Shown here one piece after another: positions 16,516 through 25,181 of a stretch of DNA of 64,000 nucleotides. The stretch comes from Flavobacterium aquariorum (GTDB lineage Bacteria > Bacteroidota > Bacteroidia > Flavobacteriales > Flavobacteriaceae), in the NCBI RefSeq assembly GCF_003254745.1, contig NZ_QKXH01000008.1, positions 211,611-275,610 of the forward strand. The letters are read 5' to 3'. The position numbers and the translations under genes were made by a program. The notes under the pieces are model-generated. The model did not search any database. It saw nothing but the letters and a program-made list of their open reading frames with translations, and had not been told where the DNA came from. Numbering within the stretch: position 1 is the stretch's first letter; every line of letters starts with the position of its first letter.

Positions 16516-17562
16516 CTATTTCATAGATAACTTTGCCATAATGGGATAGTGATCTGAGTTTTGAAATTCGGGAAAGCTTTCAAATTGTTTGACTTCCATA
16601 GTTTCGTCGGCAAAAATATAATCTATTCGGGCTGGATAATACTTAAACTTATAAGTAGCACCAAAACCTACTCCAGCTTCTTCAAAACTATCTTTCAATT
16701 TTCCTTTTATATTTCTATACACGTATGAAAAAGCGCTGTTATTCATATCGCCACAGATAATAATTGGGTATTTGCAGTTCTTTTCGTGCTCTTTAAAGAT
16801 AGCCGCCTGCTCTTGTTGTTGCGTAAACGCTTTACTGATTCGTATAAAAAGAAACTTGGATTTTTGTTGGTCAATTGCATCTATATTTTCGGAAATTTCG
16901 TTGACATCCGGCGAAATTTTTATGGACTGCAAATGCATATTATAAACTCGTATAATGTCTTTTCCCTTTTTAATATCTGCATAAACCACATTGTTATTTG
17001 ACTTTGGAAATACAATATTTCCATGCTCAATGATAGGGAATTTAGAAAATATTGCCTGGCCCGTTTTAATTTGTTTTCCCTCCATCAAAACAAATTTATA
17101 GGGATATACTTTTAGATCAATATTCGCAGAATTTGAAAACTCTTGGATGCATAATATGTCTGGATTTTCATTATTGATAAATTCTAAAATCACATCTGGA
17201 ATATCGTCACGATCCAACCATTTAAAAACATTAAACAATCTTACGTTATAACTCATAACCGTAAAATCTTTATCGCTTTCCTCAAATTCTTTGGCAGAAA
17301 ATTTATAAAACTTATTAAAAAAAGTAATCCCAACCAAAAGGACAAGGCCTGATAAAATCATGCGTTTTTTAAATTGAATTCCCCAATACAAGAAGAACAA
17401 TCCATTCGCTAAAAAAAACAAAGGCATGAATAGAGTAAAAACCGATAAAAGAGGAAAAAATTTTGGCGCCAAAAATGGTAGTAAATAGGCGATGAATGTT
17501 AGCACAATAAGTACTAAATTCAAAAAAAACATTCCTTTATTAAACCATGAAAGGTTCTTCAT
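16516..17562 (-). CDS. Membrane-anchored endonuclease/exonuclease/phosphatase family protein
   Basis: This 348-residue protein has three hydrophobic helices in the first 85 residues and an EEP-fold hydrolase domain after them (about 100-348). Motifs are MSYNVRLFN, DILCIQEFSN, MHLQSI, ICGDMNNS and a terminal SDHYPIMAKL, which supply the metal and catalytic residues of the DNase I/sphingomyelinase fold. The catalytic domain most likely faces the periplasm. Substrate is open: nucleic acid, phospholipid or inositol phosphate are all possible. It is the last gene of the minus-strand series mutL, rhomboid, rhomboid, EEP, 70 bases after the rhomboid gene. Confidence 0.9.
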   Translation of the reverse strand: MKNLSWFNKGMFFLNLVLIVLTFIAYLLPFLAPKFFPLLSVFTLFMPLFFLANGLFFLYWGIQFKKRMILSGLVLLVGITFFNKFYKFSAKEFEESDKDFTVMSYNVRLFNVFKWLDRDDIPDVILEFINNENPDILCIQEFSNSANIDLKVYPYKFVLMEGKQIKTGQAIFSKFPIIEHGNIVFPKSNNNVVYADIKKGKDIIRVYNMHLQSIKISPDVNEISENIDAIDQQKSKFLFIRISKAFTQQQEQAAIFKEHEKNCKYPIIICGDMNNSAFSYVYRNIKGKLKDSFEEAGVGFGATYKFKYYPARIDYIFADETMEVKQFESFPEFQNSDHYPIMAKLSMK

Positions 17563-17631
17563 TTTTACTGCGTTTTAAACTTTAAGATCAAAAGTTCACG
17601 ATTTACACTTCAATATTTAGATAAAAATAGG

Positions 17632-18492
17632 CTATTTTCCGGCTTGAAACAAGAATTCTTTTTCTTCTTGGCTCAAACTTTCATAACCAGACTTACTAAT
17701 TTTGTCCAAAATCTCGTCTATCTGCTGTTGTTTTTTATCTTTTACGACTATTTTTGAAATCGGTTTTTCGATTGGTTTTCTATAATTTTTATGCACTTTT
17801 TTGAAAGGTGTCTGCTGTTTTTTAAATAAATTAGTAAAGAAATCTAAAATGGCACTAACTATTTTACTCAAATCAATTCCGCTTTGAAGCAATTTAATAT
17901 ATGAAAAACCAAAAAAAGCGCCTGCCAAATGAGAAATATGTCCACCCGAATTCTCCAATCGGAATTGCATTAAATCCAAAATAATAATTACTGCTGTAAT
18001 ATGCCATAATTTCACATTCCCAACAAGTAACAATCTTACATTCATCAAAGGGCTATAAGTCGTTACCGCAACTAAAATAGCCATGATAGCCGCCGATGCA
18101 CCAATTATAGATCCACTGTAATGCAATAGATTAAACCCTAGAACAAAAATCAATCCAGAAAAAATGGCGCTTAAAACATACAGTCCCAAATACTGTTTTG
18201 AGGAAAAAAAAGTCAAAAATAAGTAACTCGCAAAATTCAGTACCATCATATTAAAAAGCAAATGAAAAAATCCATCATGAAAAAAAGCATACGATAGAAA
18301 AGTCCATGGTTTCAATACAAAAACAGTAGGTTCTGATGACAAAGCGATCCAATTGGGAAAGTCAAAAGCCCCAATCTTAAATTGATAGAAAAAAACTAGG
18401 GATACCAAAAAGCAACCTATATTCCAATAGATCATCTTTAAGGCGATACCACCTAATTTATATTGCATTTTCAAATCGTCTAAGATGTTCAT
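17632..18492 (-). CDS. Rhomboid family intramembrane serine protease (long form)
   Basis: This 286-residue protein has six hydrophobic segments in the first 205 residues and a basic, Lys-rich cytoplasmic tail of about 80 residues. The catalytic serine is in IIGASAAIMAI and the histidine in GGHISHLAGAFFG. The residue after the catalytic Ser is Ala where most rhomboids have Gly (GASA instead of GASG). The family cleaves transmembrane proteins inside the bilayer. It follows another rhomboid gene by 53 bases. Substrates are unknown. Confidence 0.9.
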   Translation of the reverse strand: MNILDDLKMQYKLGGIALKMIYWNIGCFLVSLVFFYQFKIGAFDFPNWIALSSEPTVFVLKPWTFLSYAFFHDGFFHLLFNMMVLNFASYLFLTFFSSKQYLGLYVLSAIFSGLIFVLGFNLLHYSGSIIGASAAIMAILVAVTTYSPLMNVRLLLVGNVKLWHITAVIIILDLMQFRLENSGGHISHLAGAFFGFSYIKLLQSGIDLSKIVSAILDFFTNLFKKQQTPFKKVHKNYRKPIEKPISKIVVKDKKQQQIDEILDKISKSGYESLSQEEKEFLFQAGK

Positions 18493-18545
18493 ATTTGATA
18501 GAATCAGTTATGGGTTATCAATTTGTCTTTTAAGAATTTAAGGCA

Positions 18546-19304
18546 TTAATTCCAACGATGGCTATCGAACTGATTTTTCTTCCAATACCACATCATCAAA
18601 TAACCAACCAATGCACCTCCAAGGTGTGCAAAATGGGCAATTCCACTCGATCCACCAAACAAGGAGCCTCCAGAAACACCCAAATATAAATCAATTAATA
18701 ACAATCCTGGAACAAAATACTTTGCTTTGATTGGAATTGGAATAAACATTAAGGCCAATTCAGCATTAGGAAACATAAAAGCAAAAGCCACTAATAAGCC
18801 GTAAATAGCTCCGGAAGCTCCTACAACATTTCCTAAATAAGCTCCCATAAATGCTTGAAAATCGGAAGGAGTTAATAACTCCTGCCATTTAGTATCGAAT
18901 TTTCCCTCGCTTAATATTTTTAATATTTCAACCTTTTGATACCCATTCTCTATCAGGAGATTAATCCCATTTTCAAAAAAATAATAATTCACAGCAGTGT
19001 GTAATAAAGCCGCTCCTAAACCGCAGGAAATATAAAAAAACACAAACTTTTTACCACCCCAAAAGTGTTCTAATGCAGAGCCAAAAGAATACAAAGCAAA
19101 CATATTGAAAGCAATATGCATAATATTAGGCAATGGTGCATGCATGAACATATGCGTGAAAATTTGCCAAAAATGAAAATCGGGACTCTCGAAAAAATAC
19201 ATTGAAAGTAATTTATAGGCAGGCTCACCAACAATCATTGAGCCTATATAAAACAATATATTTATAATTAACAACTGTTTTACTGTAGGTGTAATATTCA
19301 TCAT
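18546..19304 (-). CDS. Rhomboid family intramembrane serine protease
   Basis: This 252-residue protein has about six membrane helices and a canonical active site: NVVGASGAIYGLL with the catalytic serine, and GIAHFAHLGGALVGY with the catalytic histidine. An extended segment of about 45 residues lies before the serine helix. The start overlaps the mutL stop by 4 bases (ATGA), and a second in-frame ATG follows immediately, so either Met may be used. The overlap suggests translational coupling to mutL, although the two functions have no obvious link. Confidence 0.93.
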   Translation of the reverse strand: MMNITPTVKQLLIINILFYIGSMIVGEPAYKLLSMYFFESPDFHFWQIFTHMFMHAPLPNIMHIAFNMFALYSFGSALEHFWGGKKFVFFYISCGLGAALLHTAVNYYFFENGINLLIENGYQKVEILKILSEGKFDTKWQELLTPSDFQAFMGAYLGNVVGASGAIYGLLVAFAFMFPNAELALMFIPIPIKAKYFVPGLLLIDLYLGVSGGSLFGGSSGIAHFAHLGGALVGYLMMWYWKKNQFDSHRWN

Positions 19305-21193
19305 AATGCAAATTTTTTATCTAAGTCTTCCACACGCATGGTGATGAAAGTAGGTTTTTGAAATGGGGAAACATTCGGGTCTTTGCAGGCGAAAAGTCCA
19401 TTTACTAAATTTTCCTGTTCTTTTTCAGTCAAATAAGCACCCGTTTTGACAGCCAAACTTTTGGCCATCGATTTGGCAATAGTATCATTCTGACTGAAAC
19501 TATTCTCCGGAATTCCGTTATGCAAATCACTTAATAACTGATCTAAAACCGCAGCAACTTCGCTCTCCGTAATATTAACCGGAATACCCGAAATCACGAT
19601 ATGATCGGGATTTGACTCCTCAAAAACAAAGCCCGTATTTACTAATGACTGCTGAAGCTCTGCAATAAGTTCCATTTCGGTCGCTGAGTAAAACAAATTA
19701 ATAGGAAACAACAATTGCTGACTTGAGGCATGCTGAACTGTCATGTTCACTAGAAATTGTTCATACAGCACACGTTGATGCGCTCTGCTTTGATCCACAA
19801 TTACCATTCCGGATTTTATAGGAGAAACTATGTATTTTTTATGAATTTGATAGGTTTTATGAACCGTTTGCTCCACTTCCTCATCATCGAATAAAGATGA
19901 AGTTACCTCTTCATTTTCAAAGGTAAATTCGTTATTCTCAAAAGTATATTCATTGTTGCTTGAAGCAAATTCGTTACCCCCAGAAACAACTGCCGTATCA
20001 TGTTTCACTCCTACATACAAACTCTCCCAACTGGCTGTTGGTTCTACTTTTTTATACGTTGAAAAAAGCTTATTGGGTTTATCTTCTGCAAAAGGATTAA
20101 AATTTGTGTCTATTTGGATAGTTGGCACTTCTGCATCTAGGTTTTTGTAATGATAAGGTGTGTCCAAATTGGCATCTCTTTCAAAATCCAAAACGGGAGC
20201 CACATTAAACTGTCCCAAACTGTGTTTTATCGAAGCTCTTAGAATAGCATACATCGCACTTTCGTTATCAAACTTGATTTCAGTTTTTGTGGGATGTATA
20301 TTGATATCGATGGTATTTGGTGGCACCGTTAAATACAAGTAATAACTGGGCTGGGAACCATCTTTCAAAATCCCTTCATAAGCAGCCATAACAGCATGGT
20401 GCAAATAGGGGCTTTTTATGAAACGGTCATTAACAAAGAAAAACTGCTCCCCCCTATTTTTTTTAGCAAATTCAGGTTTGCTTACAAAACCCTGAATATT
20501 CATCATCTCCGTATCTTCAACAACAGGAACTAATTTTTCATTGGTTTTTCCACCAAAAAAATTTACAATTCGCTGTCTTAAACTAGATGGAGGCAAATTG
20601 TACATATCGCTACCATTGTGGTAAAACGTAAAATGAATTTTGGGATGTGCCAAAGCCACTCGCTGAAATTCATCAATTATATGGCGATATTCAACCGTAT
20701 CCGATTTCAGGAAATTACGTCTCGCTGGAATATTAAAAAATAAGTTTTTGACAGCAAATGAAGTTCCTTTAGGTAAAACTGCCACATCTTGGGACATGAA
20801 TTTACTCCCTTCAATAACGATGTGAGTTCCTAATTCTTCCTGCTCCAATTTGGTTTTCATTTCCATATGGGCAATCGCCGCAATAGAAGCCAAAGCTTCT
20901 CCTCGAAATCCTTTGGTATGTAATGAAAATAAATCTTCGGCCTGGCGAATCTTGGAAGTAGCATGACGTTCAAAACACATACGTGCATCTGTAACATTCA
21001 TTCCCGAACCATTATCAATAACTTGTACCAAAGACTTTCCGGCATCTTTAATAATCAACTTAATGTCTGTTGCTTTTGCATCTACCGCATTTTCCAATAG
21101 TTCTTTTACTACTGAAGCAGGTCTTTGCACCACTTCTCCAGCGGCAATTTGGTTGGCAACATGATCAGGAAGCAGTTGAATTATACTCGACAT
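19301..21193 (-). CDS. mutL: DNA mismatch repair protein MutL
   Basis: MutL couples mismatch recognition by MutS to strand removal. The 630-residue protein has an intact GHKL ATPase half: ELLENAVDA, DNGSGM, RHATSKI and GFRGEALASIAA within the first 105 residues, then the transducer domain. The linker (about 350-435) is acidic and repetitive. The C-terminal domain has DQSRAHQRVLYE near residue 466 where endonuclease-type MutL has DQHAxxExxxxE, and SPFQKPT near residue 608 where CPHGRPT is expected. The metal-binding residues therefore look lost. It is the first gene of a four-gene minus-strand series. Confidence 0.96.
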   Translation of the reverse strand: MSSIIQLLPDHVANQIAAGEVVQRPASVVKELLENAVDAKATDIKLIIKDAGKSLVQVIDNGSGMNVTDARMCFERHATSKIRQAEDLFSLHTKGFRGEALASIAAIAHMEMKTKLEQEELGTHIVIEGSKFMSQDVAVLPKGTSFAVKNLFFNIPARRNFLKSDTVEYRHIIDEFQRVALAHPKIHFTFYHNGSDMYNLPPSSLRQRIVNFFGGKTNEKLVPVVEDTEMMNIQGFVSKPEFAKKNRGEQFFFVNDRFIKSPYLHHAVMAAYEGILKDGSQPSYYLYLTVPPNTIDINIHPTKTEIKFDNESAMYAILRASIKHSLGQFNVAPVLDFERDANLDTPYHYKNLDAEVPTIQIDTNFNPFAEDKPNKLFSTYKKVEPTASWESLYVGVKHDTAVVSGGNEFASSNNEYTFENNEFTFENEEVTSSLFDDEEVEQTVHKTYQIHKKYIVSPIKSGMVIVDQSRAHQRVLYEQFLVNMTVQHASSQQLLFPINLFYSATEMELIAELQQSLVNTGFVFEESNPDHIVISGIPVNITESEVAAVLDQLLSDLHNGIPENSFSQNDTIAKSMAKSLAVKTGAYLTEKEQENLVNGLFACKDPNVSPFQKPTFITMRVEDLDKKFAL

Positions 21194-21244
21194 TAAATAA
21201 CTTATTTTAATTTATGGGGACTATTTTTAAAAATCAAAGGAGGA

Positions 21245-21252
21245 CAAATTTA
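21245..21252 (-). promoter_or_regulatory. Putative -7 element TAAATTTG for mutL
   Basis: On the minus strand TAAATTTG matches TAnnTTTG exactly and lies 52 bases before the mutL ATG. No -33 TTG is found at the expected spacing. Confidence 0.5.
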
Positions 21253-21345
21253 AGGAATTTCTGTTGGGTTTTACCTCTTTGGCAGTCATAAAAAAAAGCA
21301 AATTTAAATCGAAAGCTAACCCTTTTAAAACCAATAGCAATACTA

Positions 21346-22050
21346 TTATTCTTTTATGGTTAATTGCTTTATTTCTTCAAGGGAGTATCGTTTATAAACT
21401 ATTCCCATTCTTTTTGCGTTCTCTTCTACAGTAGTGGTAAAACCAGCTTCCTTCCTCATTTCATTTACGGATTCTGCGTTTTGGATTGGCCAAATATAAT
21501 GCCAAAATTGTTTCTTGCCCGATGTCGGATTCAAAATATACATACCGGCCCCTTGAGTCCCGTAAAGCTGTTCCTTTCCTTCTTGCATCAACATTCTGTC
21601 GTGCATCATGGCAACTTTGGTAAAGGGTATTTCATTGCTTGCTCCGGCTTCCTGAATCAAGGGGAAATAATCAGCTATTTTTTTGCTGTGCTGAATCACA
21701 AACCAAGCTGCTTCATTTGTAGGTTCTCCAACCAATGTTTTACCCGGATAACCATATTTTGCGATAATTTCCTCAATCCTTATAAGATTAATGGAATCAC
21801 GATTATTCATTATCATATACACCTTACCATTTGCTAAATCGTCTTTTGAATAACCTGTTTCATTAAGTATCTGTAATTTTCTACTATCGGTAGTTTCAGA
21901 ATCGATATATTCTCTAAGAATTTGGTCAGATTTGTAAATCCCATCCAACTCCTTTTTCAAGTTTTCATCAATAGTTCCTTGTGCATGACTGAATCCAAAT
22001 ACAAACAACAAAAAAACCAGCGAATATCTATTTAAAATCGAAACTTTCAT
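21346..22050 (-). CDS. Exported DUF6624-like protein
   Basis: This 234-residue protein has a signal peptide (MKVSILNRY followed by a hydrophobic stretch ending SHAQ, about residues 1-24). The mature part carries KVAMMHDRMLMQEGKEQLYGTQ, which resembles DUF6624, a family of unknown function common in Bacteroidota. I chose ATG 22050 rather than an upstream in-frame ATG at 22086, because it puts the signal peptide at the N-terminus and GCAGGA precedes it. It is probably periplasmic. A well-formed promoter lies just upstream, so it is likely monocistronic. Confidence 0.78.
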   Translation of the reverse strand: MKVSILNRYSLVFLLFVFGFSHAQGTIDENLKKELDGIYKSDQILREYIDSETTDSRKLQILNETGYSKDDLANGKVYMIMNNRDSINLIRIEEIIAKYGYPGKTLVGEPTNEAAWFVIQHSKKIADYFPLIQEAGASNEIPFTKVAMMHDRMLMQEGKEQLYGTQGAGMYILNPTSGKKQFWHYIWPIQNAESVNEMRKEAGFTTTVEENAKRMGIVYKRYSLEEIKQLTIKE

Positions 22051-22074
22051 TTCCTGCATTAAAACGTTCAACAT

Positions 22075-22105
22075 CAAATATAACAAATTAAGAAGATTCA
22101 GTCAA
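22075..22105 (-). promoter_or_regulatory. Bacteroidota-type promoter of the DUF6624-like gene
   Basis: On the minus strand a -33 TTG (22103-22105) is followed after 20 bases by the -7 element TATATTTG (22075-22082). Both elements and the spacing fit the Bacteroidota consensus. Confidence 0.6.
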
Positions 22106-22131
22106 ATTCCATCAATCATAAAAAAAGCATA

Positions 22132-22172
22132 AAAAAAACCTATACCATTCCATGAACGATATAGGTTTTTTA
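22132..22172 (-). terminator. Terminator after ribH
   Basis: The stem AAACCTATA/TATAGGTTT is flanked by A and T runs and closes the minus-strand ribH transcript. It may work in both directions. Confidence 0.75.
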
Positions 22173-22190
22173 AAATTTTAAAACTATTTG

Positions 22191-22763
22191 TTATTCTTCT
22201 ATTTGCAAAGGCAAATTTTCAATTCGCAAAGCACCGGAAGACAACAAATGTTGATTATCAATTGGATGCGTCAAAGAAGCTTGTTGACGAATATAAGCCA
22301 TTTTTATGGCCGCTATAGCCGCTTCAGTACCTTTGTTTCCATGAATACCACCACTTCTGTCAATCGATTGTTGTATATTATCATCTGTCAATACACAAAA
22401 AATAACCGGAATATCCGTTTGAACATTCAAATCTTTAATTCCTTGGGTTACTCCCTCGCATACAAAATCAAAGTGTTTTGTTTGCCCTTGAATCACACAT
22501 CCAATGGCAATTACAGCATCCACATTTTGAGTTTGTAACATTTTTTTTGAACCATATATCAACTCAAAACTCCCGGGAACATTCCAACGGATAATGTGAT
22601 GAGGAGGTACTTCATTTTCTAATAAAGCAGCAAGCGCTCCATTATAAAGCCCTTCTGTGATAGTATCATTCCATTCTGAAACAACAATCCCAAAGCGAAA
22701 GTCTTTCGCGTTTGGGACTGTGTTTTTATCGTAATCCGATAAATTTTTATTTACGGTAGCCAT
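22191..22763 (-). CDS. ribH: 6,7-dimethyl-8-ribityllumazine synthase
   Basis: RibH condenses the RibD-pathway pyrimidine (after dephosphorylation) with 3,4-dihydroxy-2-butanone 4-phosphate to give lumazine, the precursor of riboflavin. The 190-residue protein carries the ribityl-binding VSEWN segment, NVPGSFEL, AIGCVIQGQTKHFDFVC with the catalytic histidine near residue 110, and GVLT-type VLTDDN. A tail of about 25 residues beyond the core is present. It lies 90 bases after the TPR gene on the same strand, separated by AGATTT-type repeated words, so co-transcription is possible. Confidence 0.96.
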   Translation of the reverse strand: MATVNKNLSDYDKNTVPNAKDFRFGIVVSEWNDTITEGLYNGALAALLENEVPPHHIIRWNVPGSFELIYGSKKMLQTQNVDAVIAIGCVIQGQTKHFDFVCEGVTQGIKDLNVQTDIPVIFCVLTDDNIQQSIDRSGGIHGNKGTEAAIAAIKMAYIRQQASLTHPIDNQHLLSSGALRIENLPLQIEE

Positions 22764-22853
22764 TTCTATTTTAGAATTTAGATTTTAGAATTCAGATTTC
22801 AGATAATAAAGATAGAACTTTGAAACCATAAACCAACAATCCTAAATCATTTT

Positions 22854-23633
22854 TTACTCTTGTGACAAACCTATCAAACCATCCACTGTAGCAGCTTCAG
22901 GAGCGTTTTCATAATTTTCTTTAATATCTGTAAAATATTTCAAAGCATCTGCTTTATTTCCTAAAGCCAAAGCAACTTTACCAGCTTTCATCAAGAAACG
23001 TGGAGTAGTGAAGTCATTTTTACTGGCTTCAACCGCTTTAATATAGTTCTCCAAAGCTTCTTTTGGTTGATTTTTTTGAGAGTAAGCATCTCCGATAGCT
23101 CCTTTTGCCAAAGCGCTCAACATTAAATCACTTGAACTAAATTTACCTAGATAATTAATAGCTTCATCATATTTACCTGTATTCAAGTAAGCGATTCCAG
23201 CATAATAGTTAGCCAAGTTTCCAGCAGCTGTTCCAGAATATTCATCAGCGATTTTTACAAATCCAAATTTACCTTCAGATCCATTCAATGCCAATTTGTA
23301 CAATGAATCACTTGCAACACCGTTAGTCGCTTTCTCAAAGTTAGATTGCGCAACAAACATTTCGTTAGCAGCATCATCTTCTTTAGGATTAGCGATAAAT
23401 TTTTGATAAGCAAAATATCCAACAGTTACCAATGTAATAGCACCTACAACCCCAATTATAATTTTTTGATTCTTAGCAACCCAGTCTTCTGTTTTAGAAG
23501 CTGTTTCGTCTAATTTCGAAAAAACCTCAGCCGTAGCACTGTCTTTTTCGTCAATCAATACATTTTCAACTGCATCGTCTTTTACTTCCTTTTCTTTTGG
23601 TGTTTTATATCCTCTTTTACTGTAAGTAGCCAT
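22854..23633 (-). CDS. Single-pass membrane TPR protein (YfgM-like)
   Basis: This 259-residue protein has a charged cytoplasmic N-terminus of about 55 residues, one membrane helix (KIIIGVVGAITLVTVGYFAYQKF, split around residues 58-80) and a periplasmic TPR region of four or five repeats. The topology resembles YfgM, a SecYEG-associated chaperone partner in Proteobacteria. The role in Flavobacteria is unproven. A TATTTTTG -7 element lies 24 bases before the ATG. The divergent gap to recF contains a copy of the structured repeat element. Confidence 0.85.
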   Translation of the reverse strand: MATYSKRGYKTPKEKEVKDDAVENVLIDEKDSATAEVFSKLDETASKTEDWVAKNQKIIIGVVGAITLVTVGYFAYQKFIANPKEDDAANEMFVAQSNFEKATNGVASDSLYKLALNGSEGKFGFVKIADEYSGTAAGNLANYYAGIAYLNTGKYDEAINYLGKFSSSDLMLSALAKGAIGDAYSQKNQPKEALENYIKAVEASKNDFTTPRFLMKAGKVALALGNKADALKYFTDIKENYENAPEAATVDGLIGLSQE

Positions 23634-23656
23634 TTAAAATTTAATTTAGTGAACGG

Positions 23657-23664
23657 CAAAAATA
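23657..23664 (-). promoter_or_regulatory. Putative -7 element TATTTTTG for the TPR gene
   Basis: An exact TAnnTTTG match on the minus strand lies 24 bases before the start codon. No -33 element is evident. Confidence 0.5.
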
Positions 23665-23776
23665 AAATTTTTATTCTAATGCACGTAAAAAAAATGAATT
23701 TTATATTAAAATTTAGAAAAATATTTTTAATCCCTTATTTTCACTGAAAAAACACCCCCTAATATCCGAATAATCA

Positions 23777-23889
23777 GGGCGTGCCACCAGCTAGAAAAAA
23801 GGGCTATTCACTTTGTCGTCAGGGCCCTTTTTCCTAGCTACTGTCGGGCTATCCGCGCTACTTCGGTAGCTAGCTTCTATCCCTCACGC
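23777..23889 (+). ncRNA. Structured repeat element, copy 2 (Flavo-1-like?)
   Basis: GCGTG (23779-23783) pairs with CACGC (23885-23889). A long first hairpin has arms AGCTAGAAAAAAGGGC and its near complement. The core TCGGGCTATCC follows at about 23844-23854, and a second hairpin GCTAC-TTCG-GTAGC carries a stable UUCG-type tetraloop. The arrangement matches copy 1 at 6825-6938. It lies in the divergent gap, oriented toward recF and ending 134 bases before its ATG. Confidence 0.6.
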
Positions 23890-24023
23890 GAGCGAACGGA
23901 CGTAGTAAAAAAATGAAAACACAATTTCCCATCTTTTATATCGATATTTTTCAATAATTTGCACCCTCTTAGAAACCGTCCAAAAAAAGGCTCCAAAGTC
24001 AACAATTCCAGCAAGAACTTCAG

Positions 24024-25103
24024 ATGTATTTAAAAAAAATATCCTTATTCAATTACAAAAACTTTTCCGAAGCCAATTTCGAATTTGACAGCAAAATCAA
24101 TTGTTTTGTGGGCAAAAACGGCATCGGAAAAACCAATGTATTGGATGCCATTTATCATTTGTCGTATGGAAAAAGTTATTTCAATCCGCTTGCCGTTCAA
24201 AACATCAAACACGGCGAAGAGTTTTTTGTAATTGACGCCGAATTCGAAAAAAACGAAAGAACCGAGCAAATTGTCTGCAGTCTCAAAAAAGGCCAAAAAA
24301 AAATACTGAAACGCAACGGAAAAGCATACGATAAATTCTCAGACCACATCGGTTTCATCCCTTTGGTTATTATTTCCCCAGCGGACAGAGATTTAATTGT
24401 GGAAGGAAGCGAAACCCGAAGAAAATTTATGGACAGCGTGATATCTCAATTGGATCCACACTATCTGCAACAACTCATCCAATATCAAAAGGTAATGAGC
24501 CAACGCAATGCCTTATTAAAGTATTTTGCACTGAACCATATTTATGATAATGATACCTTATCTATATATAATGAACAGCTAACCGAATTTGGCCAATCCA
24601 TTTTCGAAAAAAGAAAAGCGTTCATCGCCGAGTTCATTCCCATTTTCAACTTTCATCATCACAATATTACCGGCTCGCAAGAATCCGTTCAGCTAATTTA
24701 TGAAAGTCATTTATTCGAAAATGATTTATTGACGCTCTTACAGCAAAGCATCAACAAAGACCGAATCTTACAATACACCAGCATGGGTATCCATAAAGAT
24801 GACCTCTCTTTTGAAATCGACAATTATCCAATCAAGAAATTTGGTTCACAAGGACAGCAAAAATCATTTTTGATTGCCTTAAAACTTGCACAATTTGAAT
24901 TCCTAAAAAAACAAAGTGGTGTAAAACCTATTCTACTTTTTGACGATATCTTCGATAAATTAGACGAAAATCGAGTATCTAAAATCATCGAAATGGTCAA
25001 CAACGATACCTTTGGACAACTTTTTATATCAGACACACATCCCGAACGCACGGAAGCAATCGTAAAATCGACGCTTCAGAGTTATACTATTTTCAATTTG
25101 TAA
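24024..25103 (+). CDS. recF: DNA replication and repair protein RecF
   Basis: RecF helps load RecA at gapped DNA with RecO and RecR. The 359-residue SMC-like ATPase has Walker [11 protein letters not shown] near residue 30, the ABC-type signature around [16 protein letters not shown] (written FGSQGQQKS) near residue 273 and Walker [14 protein letters not shown] near residue 310. Length is normal. It begins a plus-strand series but is followed by a gap of 78 bases, so it may be transcribed alone. It is not adjacent to dnaA or dnaN here, unlike the order in many other bacteria. Confidence 0.96.
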   Translation: MYLKKISLFNYKNFSEANFEFDSKINCFVGKNGIGKTNVLDAIYHLSYGKSYFNPLAVQNIKHGEEFFVIDAEFEKNERTEQIVCSLKKGQKKILKRNGKAYDKFSDHIGFIPLVIISPADRDLIVEGSETRRKFMDSVISQLDPHYLQQLIQYQKVMSQRNALLKYFALNHIYDNDTLSIYNEQLTEFGQSIFEKRKAFIAEFIPIFNFHHHNITGSQESVQLIYESHLFENDLLTLLQQSINKDRILQYTSMGIHKDDLSFEIDNYPIKKFGSQGQQKSFLIALKLAQFEFLKKQSGVKPILLFDDIFDKLDENRVSKIIEMVNNDTFGQLFISDTHPERTEAIVKSTLQSYTIFNL

Positions 25104-25181
25104 CTTTTATTTAAGATTACTTAAAGATTCAAAAAAGCAAAAAATGCTTAATTTTACACAAATATTAATACTTACACCCCG

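Noticed and set aside
22764..22853. FMN riboswitch in front of ribH
   Set aside because: The gap is short and made of AGATTT-type words; none of the conserved RFN stems is present.
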